DNA of 59,825 bases from Lachnospiraceae bacterium (GCA_017551165.1 JAFZMO010000106.1:1-59825); one strand, 5' to 3'; counted from the first letter of the stretch, positions 35,395-45,642 are shown. The notes: generated from the sequence alone by a model not told the origin. Made by a program: numbers and translations.

Positions 35395-36867
35395 TCACTC
35401 AAGGATCGTGATGCGCCCGTCCACCTTCGCGTCCAGTCCGCTGTTGGTCGCAAAATACTCCTCGATGATGTTGTTGACCGACGTCGCCACGACGCGCGGT
35501 TTCATGTTCGTCTTGACCTCCTCAAGCGGAACGCCGAAGAACTCATCGAAGTTGTTGTAGTGGTAGTCCTGGATGCCGAGCTTGATGCGCATGTCGTCGA
35601 CGACATCCTCGCCCTTGAAGGTGAACGACTCGATCGTGTGCGTCGACTTGCGGTATGTCACGCGAAGCGCCGAGGAGATCTGGTAGAACTCCGTCTCGCC
35701 GACCCAGGCATCGTCTCGGAACAGGTGTTGGAAAATCCTCCGCAGCTGCGCGCCGGTCACCTCCACGAGGTACAGCGGACCGTCGAACGGCGTATTTTCC
35801 ACCATGTCCTGATACTCGATCACCGGACCGAGCTCCTTCTTGCGGATGCTGCCCGAGCCGAACAACATGACGTCGTAGCTGGCCTCCCACGCCATGATGT
35901 CGGCGTAGAGGTTGCCCATCTCGGTCTCCTGCTCACGGCAGGGATGCGTAAGCTTGCGCGCCCAGCGCGTCACGACGCGCTTGTATTTGCTGTCGGTCTG
36001 CGTGCGGTAGCTGTCGATCAGCTCGTCCATGATCTCGTCCTTTGGCGCGGTCTCCGCATTGATCGGAACGCACTTCCACCGGAGATCGAGGATCTCCTTC
36101 TTCTCGGTGTCATACTGGATGTCGAACTGTCCGATGACGCCGGTGCCGGTGCCCGCCTGCACGATCGGGATCCCGTTCACGACCTCCGCCTCCTCCATGA
36201 AGGTGTGCGAGTGGCCGCCTATGATCATGTTGACTCCCCAGTCGGGATCGAGCATCTCCGCGAGCTTGCGGTCGTTGTCGATGCCGATGTGCGTGAGCAG
36301 GATCGTCATGTCGGTGCGCACGGTGCGGTAGTTGTCACAGATGATACCGACCTCCTTCGCCGCCGATTCGAGGTCGATGAAGGTGCCGATGATCTTTTCA
36401 TTTTTCGTCGACGCGAGTACTTCCTCCGTGAGGATGCCGATGAACATGATGCGCATGCCGCCGACTTCAAGGTTGATGTACGGCGTAAAGACGCGCGCGT
36501 TGTTCATCGTGATGAAGAGGTTCGCATTCACGATCGGGAACTTCGCACATTTTTCGAGGAAAAGAAGGTGTGCGAAGCCGTAATCCACCTCGTGGTTGCC
36601 GATGGTGGCCACGTCCGGGCGAAGATTGTTCATCAGGTCGATCGTCGACAGGCCCTGATACTCCGAGTCGATGACGGAACCGCGGAACATGTCGCCCGCG
36701 ATCGCGTAGATCACGTTCTCGCGCTGTTCGCGGATCTTGTTCACATACCCCGAAAGACGGCTCAGTCCGCCGGTCTCGGCGCCGTTTTCGTCCGTCTTCG
36801 GCAGAAAATCGCCGTGCAGGTCGTTCGAATGTAAAATGGTCAGTTTCCGTATTCCGTTTTCGCTCAT
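35395..36867 (-). CDS. 5'-nucleotidase / 2',3'-cyclic phosphodiesterase family
   Basis: I start at 36867 with GGAGG upstream, giving 490 residues; the longer reading frame to 37041 has no binding site. The N-terminal metallophosphoesterase domain shows LHSNDLHGDF, IGNHEVDYG and GGHSHT. The C-terminal nucleotide-binding domain has YADIMAWEA and FGSGSIRK. Unlike most members it has no signal peptide, so it is predicted to be cytosolic. It probably removes phosphate from nucleotides or related compounds. Confidence 0.92.
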   Translation of the reverse strand: MSENGIRKLTILHSNDLHGDFLPKTDENGAETGGLSRLSGYVNKIREQRENVIYAIAGDMFRGSVIDSEYQGLSTIDLMNNLRPDVATIGNHEVDYGFAHLLFLEKCAKFPIVNANLFITMNNARVFTPYINLEVGGMRIMFIGILTEEVLASTKNEKIIGTFIDLESAAKEVGIICDNYRTVRTDMTILLTHIGIDNDRKLAEMLDPDWGVNMIIGGHSHTFMEEAEVVNGIPIVQAGTGTGVIGQFDIQYDTEKKEILDLRWKCVPINAETAPKDEIMDELIDSYRTQTDSKYKRVVTRWARKLTHPCREQETEMGNLYADIMAWEASYDVMLFGSGSIRKKELGPVIEYQDMVENTPFDGPLYLVEVTGAQLRRIFQHLFRDDAWVGETEFYQISSALRVTYRKSTHTIESFTFKGEDVVDDMRIKLGIQDYHYNNFDEFFGVPLEEVKTNMKPRVVATSVNNIIEEYFATNSGLDAKVDGRITILE

Positions 36868-36913
36868 AGTCCCTCCAAGTCTGTCGTGTGTTGTCCAAAA
36901 GTACCTTAGGAGT

Positions 36914-36922
36914 ATTATACCA
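36914..36922 (-). promoter_or_regulatory. Extended -10 promoter of the 5'-nucleotidase gene
   Basis: TGGTATAAT on the minus strand is an extended -10 box (TATAAT at 36914-36919). The -35 region is weak, which is common for extended -10 promoters. The start codon lies about 45 bases downstream. Confidence 0.55.
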
Positions 36923-37021
36923 TATCCCGCGGTCGGAACATAGAGGGAATTCGCCTTCACACGGGCTTTTTTGTGTATCCCTTGCGACAATTCGCTTTTT
37001 ACATCTCCGCGTTGTCCACCG

Positions 37022-37054
37022 ACGGACAAAGGCGCCCGCATCGCTGCGAGCGCC
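37022..37054 (-). terminator. Terminator after the 2480-residue repeat protein gene
   Basis: On the minus strand GGCGCTCGCA pairs with TGCGGGCGCC around GCGA (one G-U pair), followed by TTTGTCC. It lies about 53 bases past the stop codon. The T-run is short. Confidence 0.6.
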
Positions 37055-37107
37055 CTTGCTTACGTCACTTACTGTTGTCTGTATTACTTATTGCCACCGA
37101 TGCTGTT

Positions 37108-40100
37108 TTACGACCGCTGGTCGGGAGCCGGAAGCTTGAATGTCACGGTGAACGTCACCGTCTCAAACGTATCCGTATACTTCGGGGTGAACGTTACATT
37201 GATCGTGAGACTGGTTCCGGTATAGTCAACGACCTTCATATCCTTGTACGACTTATCCTTGTCCGAGAACTTGATCGTTCCTTCCAGCTCGCCGTACTGT
37301 CTCAGCTTCATGTTCCGTAATTCCTCATCCTCCGTGAAAGTCACCCAGTAATAGTACCAGCCCTTGGTATCCTCGGTGTACGGAGTAGGGATCACCCAGC
37401 AGTCCACGAGCTGACCGAACGTCCTCAGGCTTTCCATCTCCGTGAAAAACCCGTTGAAAGTATCGTTCGTGTAGTCCGTGTTGATCAGCTTTCCGAGATC
37501 GATGGTGATCTTGGTCGTGCCGTCGAGTTGTCCGATGTCTTCGCCGACACCGTTCTGAACTCCGACCGAAACCTTGATCTTCTCGTCCTTGCCGGCACCG
37601 CAGTGTGAGCATTCATAGTGCTTGTTTCCGGCTTTCCAATCCCTGCAGGCCTCATCGCCGTCCGAGTCCGTCACGTATACGGGACCCGGCTTCTCGGTGC
37701 TCTTCAGTACCCAGTCATGCCCGAGCTTGTCGATGGTGACCTTCTTCGTCTGCGTTCCGAATGCTGCATTATTGAACACCGCGGTGTACACGATCTCACC
37801 GTCGCTGTCGCAGGAAGCATCCTTCGTCTTGTTCGACGTCGTCGCTACGGTCTCCTCCTCAACCACGGAGGAATCCACACGGCTTACGCGCTTCGCGGTC
37901 ACGGACGAGTAATCCTTCGACCACGAGTACGTCGGCTCCTTCCAGTCGGGACTCAGCTTTTCGACATTTTCCAATGTCTTTGTCTGCGTCTTGAACGCGG
38001 AGTTCTTGAACTCAGCGGTGTACGTCGTCTCGCCCATCGCGTCCAGTGTCGCTTTCTTTGTCACCTTCGCGGTTGTCTTGACCGTCTCGGTGACCGTATG
38101 TGTCTTATCGCGGATGCATGTGACGGTTGCCGTCACGCTGCTGCAATCGCTCGACCAGGAATAGGTCGGCTCGCCCCACTCGTGTCCTACCGGAGGCAGA
38201 TCCTCGTAGAAGTACTCCTTACAATCAGGGCACTGTCTTCTCTGCTGTCCTCTGGTCTCGCAACCGGGCTCGGTCACGATCTCGGGATCACTCAGCTTTC
38301 CGTGCGCGTTCGGATCGATCTCCGTCTCCTCATCCTTGGTCTCACCGCAGAGTTTGCAGGTGTAACGGCGGATGCCGGGCTTCGTGCAGGTCGGCTGCTG
38401 GATCAGCTCCCATTTGGTCCACTCATGAGCACCGGACGACTCAAGGATCTCTTCCTTCGTGTCTCCGCACATGGAGCACTTGTAAACCACAAGACCGTCC
38501 TTTTCGCATGTCGCGTCCGTCTTGCTCTCAATCTGCCAATCATGTTCTCCGGTCGCCTTCTGGACAACTTCCTCGGTAGCGCCGCATTCCTTACATGTGT
38601 AGCGGATCACTCCGTCTGTCGTACAGGTCTGTTTGGAGATCTCGGTGCCTTCATCCCACGTATGTGCGGCGTCATTGATTCCGAGATCAACCTCCCAGGT
38701 ATAATCGCAATGGATACACTTCCATACGATCTTACCGGGTGTCGTGCAGGTCGCCTTGACTTCCTTCGACTTGTCCTCCTCACCGACATGTGCCGACAGA
38801 GGAAGAGTATGGCCGTAGCATACCCGGAAGCCACAGTCGTCGCAGAAGTAATCACCCGAGTAACCCCAGGACTGGCAGGTTGACTCCACATAGCCTTCCA
38901 AATGCACTGTTCCGTGCTTGTTGTAGGTCGGCTCCAGCGCGTATCCCGCCATCACCATGGAGTCGCAATCCACGCAGTACGTGTCGCCCGTGTATCCCTC
39001 GACGCAGCAAGGTTCCTTTGCGTTGCGGATCTCGGTGTTTCCGGTATGGTTATACGGATCGATGTCGATTGGCTTCTTGTATGTCTCATCAACGGCATCG
39101 CAGTACATGCAATGTCTTCCCATCACTCCCTTGTCAATGCAGGTAGCCGGAGTGATGACGTACTCATCCCAAACATGTGCTTTGGGATCGATCGGGATCT
39201 CGGTTCCCTCCGCGATCAGACCGCACACGGTACAAACAGCGCCCTGATGTCCCGCGGACCGGCAGGTAGCCGGAACAATACCGGTCTCATCCGACCACTC
39301 GTGCTTATGCCGGAATGCCTTCACGGTAACGCTGTTGCGAGGCATGATGAAGTTACTCTGCATCACGGTTCCGTCCTCGAACTTCCAAACAAGATCAAGA
39401 TCGCCGTCCGCCGGAAGCTCCGGTCTCACAGGCACCGTTCCGATCTCGCAGAACGTTTTGCGTTCCTTGTCGTCGTAGATCCACGTGATCGAGGAGAATC
39501 CGATGGATTTCCTGCCGTACAGGGTGATATTGTCCTCGTCCGGCCACAGCGCACCCGGGAGCAGTTCCGTCTTGGGATCGTCCTTCGACGTGCGCCAGAT
39601 CCACGTGTACCCTTCGACAGCAAGTTCCTTGGGAACACTCTGGTAAATACCGTCGTTGACTCTCACTCTGGTCTGTACAGTCGCACCGTCCTCCGTGATC
39701 CAGTTGACCGTGCGCTCCTCGCCCAGGTATCTCGCATACGCATACAGTTCACCCGTCACCATGGTTTCCGCGGTGATCGGAGTGCCGTCCTTCGTCTCCC
39801 ATTGTGCGAAGACGCAGCCGGACTTCTGCGGTGCGGTAGTTTCAAACGTTACGCGGTCCGCAAACCGCCCCGTCGTCGTCGCGATCTCGGTATCCCCGTC
39901 CATCCAGTGGATCGGGACTTCCTTGCCGGTCAAGACGCCGATGACGACATTGTTGATGTTGTTGACCAGCGTGTCCTCCGTCACCTTCGTCAGCTTGCTG
40001 AAGTCTTTCTCTCGAACCATCTGAACCGCATCGTATGCCGCATAGCAGAGGTTCACCTGTCGTGCCTGCTTATAACTGATCTCACCCATCGGGCAGGGAT

Positions 40101-43100
40101 AGATATACCATTCGATGGTGTAGTCATTCGGCCGGTAATTAGCGAGCGCCTCAGGAACAAAATTCATCACCTTCTGGTTCTGAAGGAGCCAGTCGTATCT
40201 CAGGTTGAGGAAGTATCCCTTCTGGGCATTCGATTCAAAGGATGCACGACTTACACCGTCGTTGTAAACAACCTCATTCGTCTCCGGATCAACCGCGATC
40301 CACAGCGAGACGATATCCTGTTTCTTAAAGTATACGCGGATCACGGTATCGCTGCCGCGCATCGTAAAACATGTTCTTCCGCTCTGGTTGGCAACCGCCG
40401 CCTCATTGTCGTCGTGGTATTTCCAGAACAGATTGTAGTAGTACGTGTGCTTCGCCTGCGCCAGCTTCAGCTGTTGGGATGTCTCCTTGCGCTTCTTATC
40501 ATTTGCCTCGGACATATCCATCATATAGTTGTTGTAAGCAGTGTGGTCGCGCGCTTTCGCAGCCTCCAACTCGTTGATCGCCTCGGTATACAGTTTGTTG
40601 AGCTCCTCCTCATCCGGGAATCCGAGGTAGAGCAACGTGTAGCCCGGGAACGTATTGTTGCAGAATTCCGGAGTGATGTCCACGAAACAGCAAATCCCGT
40701 CATAGCCGGAAACCGAACCGTTGCCGGCCAACTCAAAGTCGCGGGTATCCTCGCCGTCGTTGTAGTTCTTCTGCAGGAAGTATTCCACTCTCGCGCTCTG
40801 CATCGTTCCCTTCCAGTGAACGTAAACCGTGCGCTCGAACACCTCGGTATTGAAACCGAACGCGTGATTCTTAAACTTGAATACAACCTTGCCGTAAACC
40901 TCGTCCTTCGTTCCGTCGATCGGACAAACGTAAATCTCGTTTGTTCCCGGAAGATACTGGAAGGAGGATGCACCGGGAACTACCGTGCCGTTCTTACCGG
41001 TGAGATCATAGCATTCCACGGTAAAGTTATCCTCATGGTTCTGCGTCCAGGAACGCTCCGTGCTGACGACAAGTCCGTTGGTCTCCTCGGTGTCAACAAC
41101 GTTGAGGATCGTCGCCGTATACTTCACGGCACCTTCGGTACAAACATGCTTGGAGTCCATGTTCTTCTCGACGACCTTACCGCTCTTCAGAACCATCAGC
41201 TTCATGTTGAAGATCGAGTCGTCGATCTTCACGGTATTCTGTCCGTTCGGGATCTCCACGCTCAACTTCGGATCGCTCTGTTTGATCACGAAATCCAAAG
41301 GGAATTGCTCACAACCGAGCTTTAGCAGCGGTGTTTTCGTAGAGTACAGACTCCAGCTCTTGGACGCCATTCCTCCGCCGATCTGCACCTTCACGCTGAT
41401 ATCCGTGTAGATGCCCATCTCGAAGTACAGGGATCCGCTCGCGCCGTGCTTAGCGGGCTCACCGCCCTTCTTCTCGTAATATACGTACAGGAAGCCGTAC
41501 AGCTCAGCGTACACGCCGGCCTGTGCAACAACACCGACCGAATCCAGGTCCGTGCTGAAGATACCGACGCGCAGGTCGAGGCTGACGCCCGCCTTGAGTC
41601 CGACCATACCGAATGCATAGAAGTCGGCGCGGAACGAGTTCGCAAGATCCTTCACGTCGGAACCCGACGGAGCGGAACCGACCGCATTGGCATCGTACTC
41701 GGGACCGCCGCCCCAGATCTTGGCGCGGAACGCGTAGGAATACCGCTTTGCATTCTCATAGCTCACGCCGGCACCGATCATGGCGTTGATCTTCAGCTGG
41801 ACGCTGAAGTTGATCTTCATACCGACATGGATGATACCGGTCGGATCGATCGGGATGTCGAAGCTTCCCAGATCCACATCGACCAGTTTGATGTACTGCG
41901 AATCGTTGGAGAGCATGTTCGAGTACTTGGTCGGGAGATCCCCGCCGATTCCCGGCGAGTTGAACTCCTGCTTGCCTTTCTCAGTGTCACCGTCTCCGGT
42001 CATCGGGACTGTGACGCCGTAGCCCTGGCCTTTTTCCTTCTGCTTCTTGGACTGCCTCTCGAGGAAGTCACCGCCCTTGATCAGCGCCTTCGCTGCCTTC
42101 TGACGGGCCTCGAGAGAACTCATGTCGCCGTTGTCGATGAAACCGCCGACCATCTCCGCAAAATCCTTGCCGGCATTCGCGTTCGGAGCCGCCTCCGTCT
42201 TCGCCGTCACCGTTACGCCGAAACCGGTATAGGTACCGGCATCCAGCGCTGCCGTGATATCAAGGCTCGAGGTGAGACCTAACTTGTTCTTGTGGCGCTT
42301 CACCTGAACGGAGGGCGTCAGCATGATCTCCTGCTCCAGCACGATCGCCGGCTGAATAACCAGGAATCCGGCATCGCCGAGCTTGATCTTGATGGTAAAT
42401 GTCACGGCCGCCTCGCCGCGCAGACCCTTCTTGCCCGCAAAATGGCTGAGCTTGTAATCGAGGGTGAGTGCAAAATTGATGTCGCTGACCTCAACCTTGG
42501 AGGCGCCATCCGCCAGGTAGCGGATCTGATCCAGCGTCAGGTCCTCCCCGTCGGTCTTAAACTTCATGTTCTTCAGTTCTTCGCCGTGCTCCAGCGAATC
42601 GAAATCGATGTCATCGCCCGCGATGATGGTCATGAACAGATCTTTCGTCTCATCGACGATACCGCTGTCGGCGATCTGCTTCCGCATGTCCTCCTCGAGC
42701 TTCTTGGCATCGACGTCGGACATCTGGATCTCCACCTCGGGAAGCGTGGCCGCCAGCGCGACCTCGGACTCCGTGAGCTCCTCCTCGGACACAACCGTGT
42801 AGGCAAATGTCGTCGTCTTGTTCTCACTGTTCTCGGTGATCTTGGTGATCCGACCGTGTCCGGTCAACTTGAAATCCGAACCGCCGAGCTTGCCCGTGAA
42901 GAATGCAAGGTAATCGCCGACCTTGATCTTCGTCGTCCCGTCCAGTCCGTATTCCTGATATGCCTTGCCATCAAACTTCAGATTGCTGTTCGCAACCGTG
43001 ATGGCCCCGTCGCCGACGGAGCCGTCATCCGGCACCGGGATGATGTTGTCCGAAGCCAGGATCTCATCCAGTCCGGCGTACTCATATCCGTAGGAACCTC

Positions 43101-44550
43101 CCGTCTTCACGGAGGTGATCTTCACATACGCGACATCGCTGTTCGTCAGACCGTTCGCGTCGTAGGTTCCCTTGTGAACGGCAACCACGCTGCCGACTCC
43201 GAACTTCTCGCTGCCCTTGTAGGTCATGATGCCGGAACCGGTATTTTCCGTAGCCTGGAGGTTGCCCTCGTCATCATTTTCCAAATTCAGAACACCGCGG
43301 AACTCCACGCCGGTCACGTCGTCCGCGGACACATGGATCACGCGTTCATCCACCTGAATATCGGCAACCTCGACCAGCTCGATCGTAAAGTTGTACTCGA
43401 CAACCTCGTTGCCGGTCACAGCGCCGTCATACACAAAGCGGAGCTTCGATGTGTCTGAGATACCGACGGAGTACAGGAAACCGCCCTCCCACTCATCGTC
43501 GTAAGAAGTGATGATCCAGTGGTCGCCGCGCACCGTCTTCTCGCTGTAGAGAATATCCTCAAGGATCCTCACCTGATCTACGGTGAGCTTGAATTCCTCG
43601 CGCCATACGCGCTCCAGACTGTCGTCCTCGCTGAGGCCGTAGCGTGCCAGGAGTTCTTCCTCCGTCACGGTCGCAAAATCGATATCGAGCGTCCTAAGCA
43701 TCTCCAGCGCCTCATCGCTGAGATCCAGGAACTGCTTCTCATCCTCGGATACATAGTTTTCCAGGCTGAGATGGTTCCAGACCATGTTCGCCTCGTCCTC
43801 CGAGAGCTTGATCATCGGATCGCCCGTGTTCTTCGTCAATCCGTAGATCATATCCCTCAGGCTGACCTCTTCGCCCTCGCCCGCGCTCTCGCTCTTCTCA
43901 ACACAGGCCCAGACAGCCTGTGCGGTCTTCCAGTTCAAGCCGGCCGACTTCAGCCATGTGATCTCTTCCTCTTCGCGCAGGGATCTCAGGTTGAACGGAA
44001 CTGCTACACCCGCACGACCCGAGTTGATCACGGAGACCGCCCTCAGGACTTCGTCCTTGGTCAGGCCGTACGAAACCAGCTCAACCGCGTACGTTCCCGG
44101 GACCTTGGTCTTCGCGACATAGTTGTATCCCTTGACACCATCCGAACCCGCCGTGGGGGAGAACTGCGGATACAGCGTGATGTCATCCGTGATCTCATCC
44201 TCTTTGTTCGCACGCTTTGTTCCGGCAGCGTCATACGTCCACGCAAGGAACATGGAGCTGTATCTGGTCGGTACCGCGAGCTCACTGATCTTGGTTCCCT
44301 TCGGAACCAAGGTGGTCTGCGGCATCTCCGTATTCCGGCGATCCAGCTCGGACACCGTCGGCGGAAGCTCAAAATTGACGGTGAAAGGACCCGTCTTCAG
44401 ATGCTCCCCTGCCTCCTCCGTCGGAGTCGGGGTCGTTGTTCCGGTGGGATTGTTTTTGTTCTTATGCAGCGCTATATACAGCACGACGCCGGCTACAACA
44501 GCGACAAGCACTGCAGAAGCTGCAATGATCCAAGTGCGCTTTGATTTCAT
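37108..44550 (-). CDS. Giant membrane-anchored repeat protein with Cys-pair repeats
   Basis: The 2480-residue product has an N-terminal membrane anchor (about 8-28) and a Pro/Thr-rich linker (about 33-46). InlB-like beta repeats follow (about 52-138), then a long central region of mixed beta and charged segments without a family I recognise (150-1550), and more InlB-like repeats (about 1570-1740). The C-terminal third (about 1745-2320) carries ten repeats of the pattern H-x-W ... x-TC-xx-G ... C-xx-C-G/D. No sortase motif is present, so anchoring is by the N-terminal helix. Its ATG overlaps the protease stop by four bases. Surface structure or adhesion is inferred. Confidence 0.82.
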   Translation of the reverse strand: MKSKRTWIIAASAVLVAVVAGVVLYIALHKNKNNPTGTTTPTPTEEAGEHLKTGPFTVNFELPPTVSELDRRNTEMPQTTLVPKGTKISELAVPTRYSSMFLAWTYDAAGTKRANKEDEITDDITLYPQFSPTAGSDGVKGYNYVAKTKVPGTYAVELVSYGLTKDEVLRAVSVINSGRAGVAVPFNLRSLREEEEITWLKSAGLNWKTAQAVWACVEKSESAGEGEEVSLRDMIYGLTKNTGDPMIKLSEDEANMVWNHLSLENYVSEDEKQFLDLSDEALEMLRTLDIDFATVTEEELLARYGLSEDDSLERVWREEFKLTVDQVRILEDILYSEKTVRGDHWIITSYDDEWEGGFLYSVGISDTSKLRFVYDGAVTGNEVVEYNFTIELVEVADIQVDERVIHVSADDVTGVEFRGVLNLENDDEGNLQATENTGSGIMTYKGSEKFGVGSVVAVHKGTYDANGLTNSDVAYVKITSVKTGGSYGYEYAGLDEILASDNIIPVPDDGSVGDGAITVANSNLKFDGKAYQEYGLDGTTKIKVGDYLAFFTGKLGGSDFKLTGHGRITKITENSENKTTTFAYTVVSEEELTESEVALAATLPEVEIQMSDVDAKKLEEDMRKQIADSGIVDETKDLFMTIIAGDDIDFDSLEHGEELKNMKFKTDGEDLTLDQIRYLADGASKVEVSDINFALTLDYKLSHFAGKKGLRGEAAVTFTIKIKLGDAGFLVIQPAIVLEQEIMLTPSVQVKRHKNKLGLTSSLDITAALDAGTYTGFGVTVTAKTEAAPNANAGKDFAEMVGGFIDNGDMSSLEARQKAAKALIKGGDFLERQSKKQKEKGQGYGVTVPMTGDGDTEKGKQEFNSPGIGGDLPTKYSNMLSNDSQYIKLVDVDLGSFDIPIDPTGIIHVGMKINFSVQLKINAMIGAGVSYENAKRYSYAFRAKIWGGGPEYDANAVGSAPSGSDVKDLANSFRADFYAFGMVGLKAGVSLDLRVGIFSTDLDSVGVVAQAGVYAELYGFLYVYYEKKGGEPAKHGASGSLYFEMGIYTDISVKVQIGGGMASKSWSLYSTKTPLLKLGCEQFPLDFVIKQSDPKLSVEIPNGQNTVKIDDSIFNMKLMVLKSGKVVEKNMDSKHVCTEGAVKYTATILNVVDTEETNGLVVSTERSWTQNHEDNFTVECYDLTGKNGTVVPGASSFQYLPGTNEIYVCPIDGTKDEVYGKVVFKFKNHAFGFNTEVFERTVYVHWKGTMQSARVEYFLQKNYNDGEDTRDFELAGNGSVSGYDGICCFVDITPEFCNNTFPGYTLLYLGFPDEEELNKLYTEAINELEAAKARDHTAYNNYMMDMSEANDKKRKETSQQLKLAQAKHTYYYNLFWKYHDDNEAAVANQSGRTCFTMRGSDTVIRVYFKKQDIVSLWIAVDPETNEVVYNDGVSRASFESNAQKGYFLNLRYDWLLQNQKVMNFVPEALANYRPNDYTIEWYIYPCPMGEISYKQARQVNLCYAAYDAVQMVREKDFSKLTKVTEDTLVNNINNVVIGVLTGKEVPIHWMDGDTEIATTTGRFADRVTFETTAPQKSGCVFAQWETKDGTPITAETMVTGELYAYARYLGEERTVNWITEDGATVQTRVRVNDGIYQSVPKELAVEGYTWIWRTSKDDPKTELLPGALWPDEDNITLYGRKSIGFSSITWIYDDKERKTFCEIGTVPVRPELPADGDLDLVWKFEDGTVMQSNFIMPRNSVTVKAFRHKHEWSDETGIVPATCRSAGHQGAVCTVCGLIAEGTEIPIDPKAHVWDEYVITPATCIDKGVMGRHCMYCDAVDETYKKPIDIDPYNHTGNTEIRNAKEPCCVEGYTGDTYCVDCDSMVMAGYALEPTYNKHGTVHLEGYVESTCQSWGYSGDYFCDDCGFRVCYGHTLPLSAHVGEEDKSKEVKATCTTPGKIVWKCIHCDYTWEVDLGINDAAHTWDEGTEISKQTCTTDGVIRYTCKECGATEEVVQKATGEHDWQIESKTDATCEKDGLVVYKCSMCGDTKEEILESSGAHEWTKWELIQQPTCTKPGIRRYTCKLCGETKDEETEIDPNAHGKLSDPEIVTEPGCETRGQQRRQCPDCKEYFYEDLPPVGHEWGEPTYSWSSDCSSVTATVTCIRDKTHTVTETVKTTAKVTKKATLDAMGETTYTAEFKNSAFKTQTKTLENVEKLSPDWKEPTYSWSKDYSSVTAKRVSRVDSSVVEEETVATTSNKTKDASCDSDGEIVYTAVFNNAAFGTQTKKVTIDKLGHDWVLKSTEKPGPVYVTDSDGDEACRDWKAGNKHYECSHCGAGKDEKIKVSVGVQNGVGEDIGQLDGTTKITIDLGKLINTDYTNDTFNGFFTEMESLRTFGQLVDCWVIPTPYTEDTKGWYYYWVTFTEDEELRNMKLRQYGELEGTIKFSDKDKSYKDMKVVDYTGTSLTINVTFTPKYTDTFETVTFTVTFKLPAPDQRS

Positions 44551-45440
44551 TGTGCATCACCCTCCAATTCCTCTTTCATCCGGTTATAGATCAATGTGAT
44601 CGGAACCGCGACATTCAGGTTCTGTCCTTCGTCGTAGGTTCCGCTGACCATGCCGATCACTTCACCGCGGCTGTTCAGCAGCGGACCGCCGCTGCTTCCG
44701 CTCGACACCGGCGATGTAAACAAATATCTCATCGTAGTATCATTGCTCCAGATACCGCACAGGTTTCCGACGGTGACCATGTTCACCACGCCGAACTGGC
44801 TTCCGATCGCAACCGTCTTGGCACCTCTCGCAAGATTGACTGTCATCATTTTCAGCGGCTCGATCTCCGGATCCTTGGCGAAGCGGCAGATCGCAAAATC
44901 ATTCTCGCTGTCCCCCATGAGGACATCGCGGATCTCAAGCGTCGCGCCGTAGTCTGTCGTTGCGATCATGTGATCCATGTTGGCGATCACATGGTACGCC
45001 GTGACAACATACTTACTGTCATAGAAGACAAATCCGCTTCCCGTGCCGATGCGGGCACCGCTCGCGTCATAGACTTCGAGCTTCAGGACCGAGGACGCTG
45101 TGGCCTCAATCTGCCACGGCATGTCGATCCACTCCTTCTCAACCTCCGGAACCGGATCCACGATCGGACCGCCGGGCTTTCCCACAGCTCCCGTGGGTGC
45201 GTACGTATCCGGGGTCGGTGTCGCCGCCTCCGCGGTCGGGGAACCCGCCCCGGGAGTAACCGTCGCCCCCGGGGTTGCAAGCCTTCTTCCCGGCAGGAAA
45301 ATGATCACGCAGATCAGCGCCGTCAAGAGCGCCGCAGACAAGCTGCTCAGGGCTACGACCCTGCGGTGGTACCGCTCGTTCCGGATCATGCTGCCCCTCC
45401 GGACGATCTTCTCAATTGCTTCGTCGGTTGAATACTTCAT
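44547..45440 (-). CDS. Membrane-anchored trypsin-like serine protease (HtrA-like)
   Basis: I start at 45440 (GGGAGG upstream), giving 297 residues. A short cytoplasmic segment (1-27, with DEAIEKIVRRGSMIRNERY), one helix (about 29-50) and a Pro/Thr-rich linker lead to a chymotrypsin-fold domain. The triad is visible: His in TAYHVI (about 148), Asp in ENDFAIC (about 183) and Ser in GSSGGPL (about 250). No PDZ domain follows, unlike full HtrA. Translation is coupled to the giant protein by an ATGA overlap, so that protein may be a substrate or partner. Confidence 0.9.
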   Translation of the reverse strand: MKYSTDEAIEKIVRRGSMIRNERYHRRVVALSSLSAALLTALICVIIFLPGRRLATPGATVTPGAGSPTAEAATPTPDTYAPTGAVGKPGGPIVDPVPEVEKEWIDMPWQIEATASSVLKLEVYDASGARIGTGSGFVFYDSKYVVTAYHVIANMDHMIATTDYGATLEIRDVLMGDSENDFAICRFAKDPEIEPLKMMTVNLARGAKTVAIGSQFGVVNMVTVGNLCGIWSNDTTMRYLFTSPVSSGSSGGPLLNSRGEVIGMVSGTYDEGQNLNVAVPITLIYNRMKEELEGDAQ

Positions 45441-45581
45441 GGATTTTCCTCCCGTAAAAAAGCTGTATTTGAAACACTTTCTAACCCTTTGTTGCAGTTT
45501 CCCGCCGATTTTCCCACCGGATTTTGGAAATTTTTGAGAATTTTCCGAAAAACTTTTCTTCGGAAAATGTTCCGCCGCACG

Positions 45582-45612
45582 AAAAAAAACCACCCCCGCG
45601 TTTCGGGAGTGG
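45582..45612 (-). terminator. Terminator of the second ECF sigma gene
   Basis: On the minus strand CCACTCCCG pairs with CGGGGGTGG (one G-U pair) around AAACG, followed by TTTTTTTT. It lies 31 bases past the sigma factor stop and separates it from the protease operon. Confidence 0.85.
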
Positions 45613-45642
45613 CCGTAAGACTCTGAATTACTTATATTGTAT

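Noticed and set aside
36868-37041. N-terminal extension of the 5'-nucleotidase up to 37041
   Set aside because: It contains the extended -10 promoter and has no binding site, whereas 36867 has GGAGG directly upstream.
38902-41325. Long open frame of 807 codons on the plus strand, opposite the second giant protein
   Set aside because: It is the antisense of a gene with strong motifs and a proper start. The composition (Arg, His, Val, Leu rich) is typical of shadow frames in GC-rich DNA.
45441-45593. N-terminal extension of the protease up to 45593
   Set aside because: It runs back into the sigma factor terminator. The ATG at 45440 has GGGAGG and opens a normal membrane protein.
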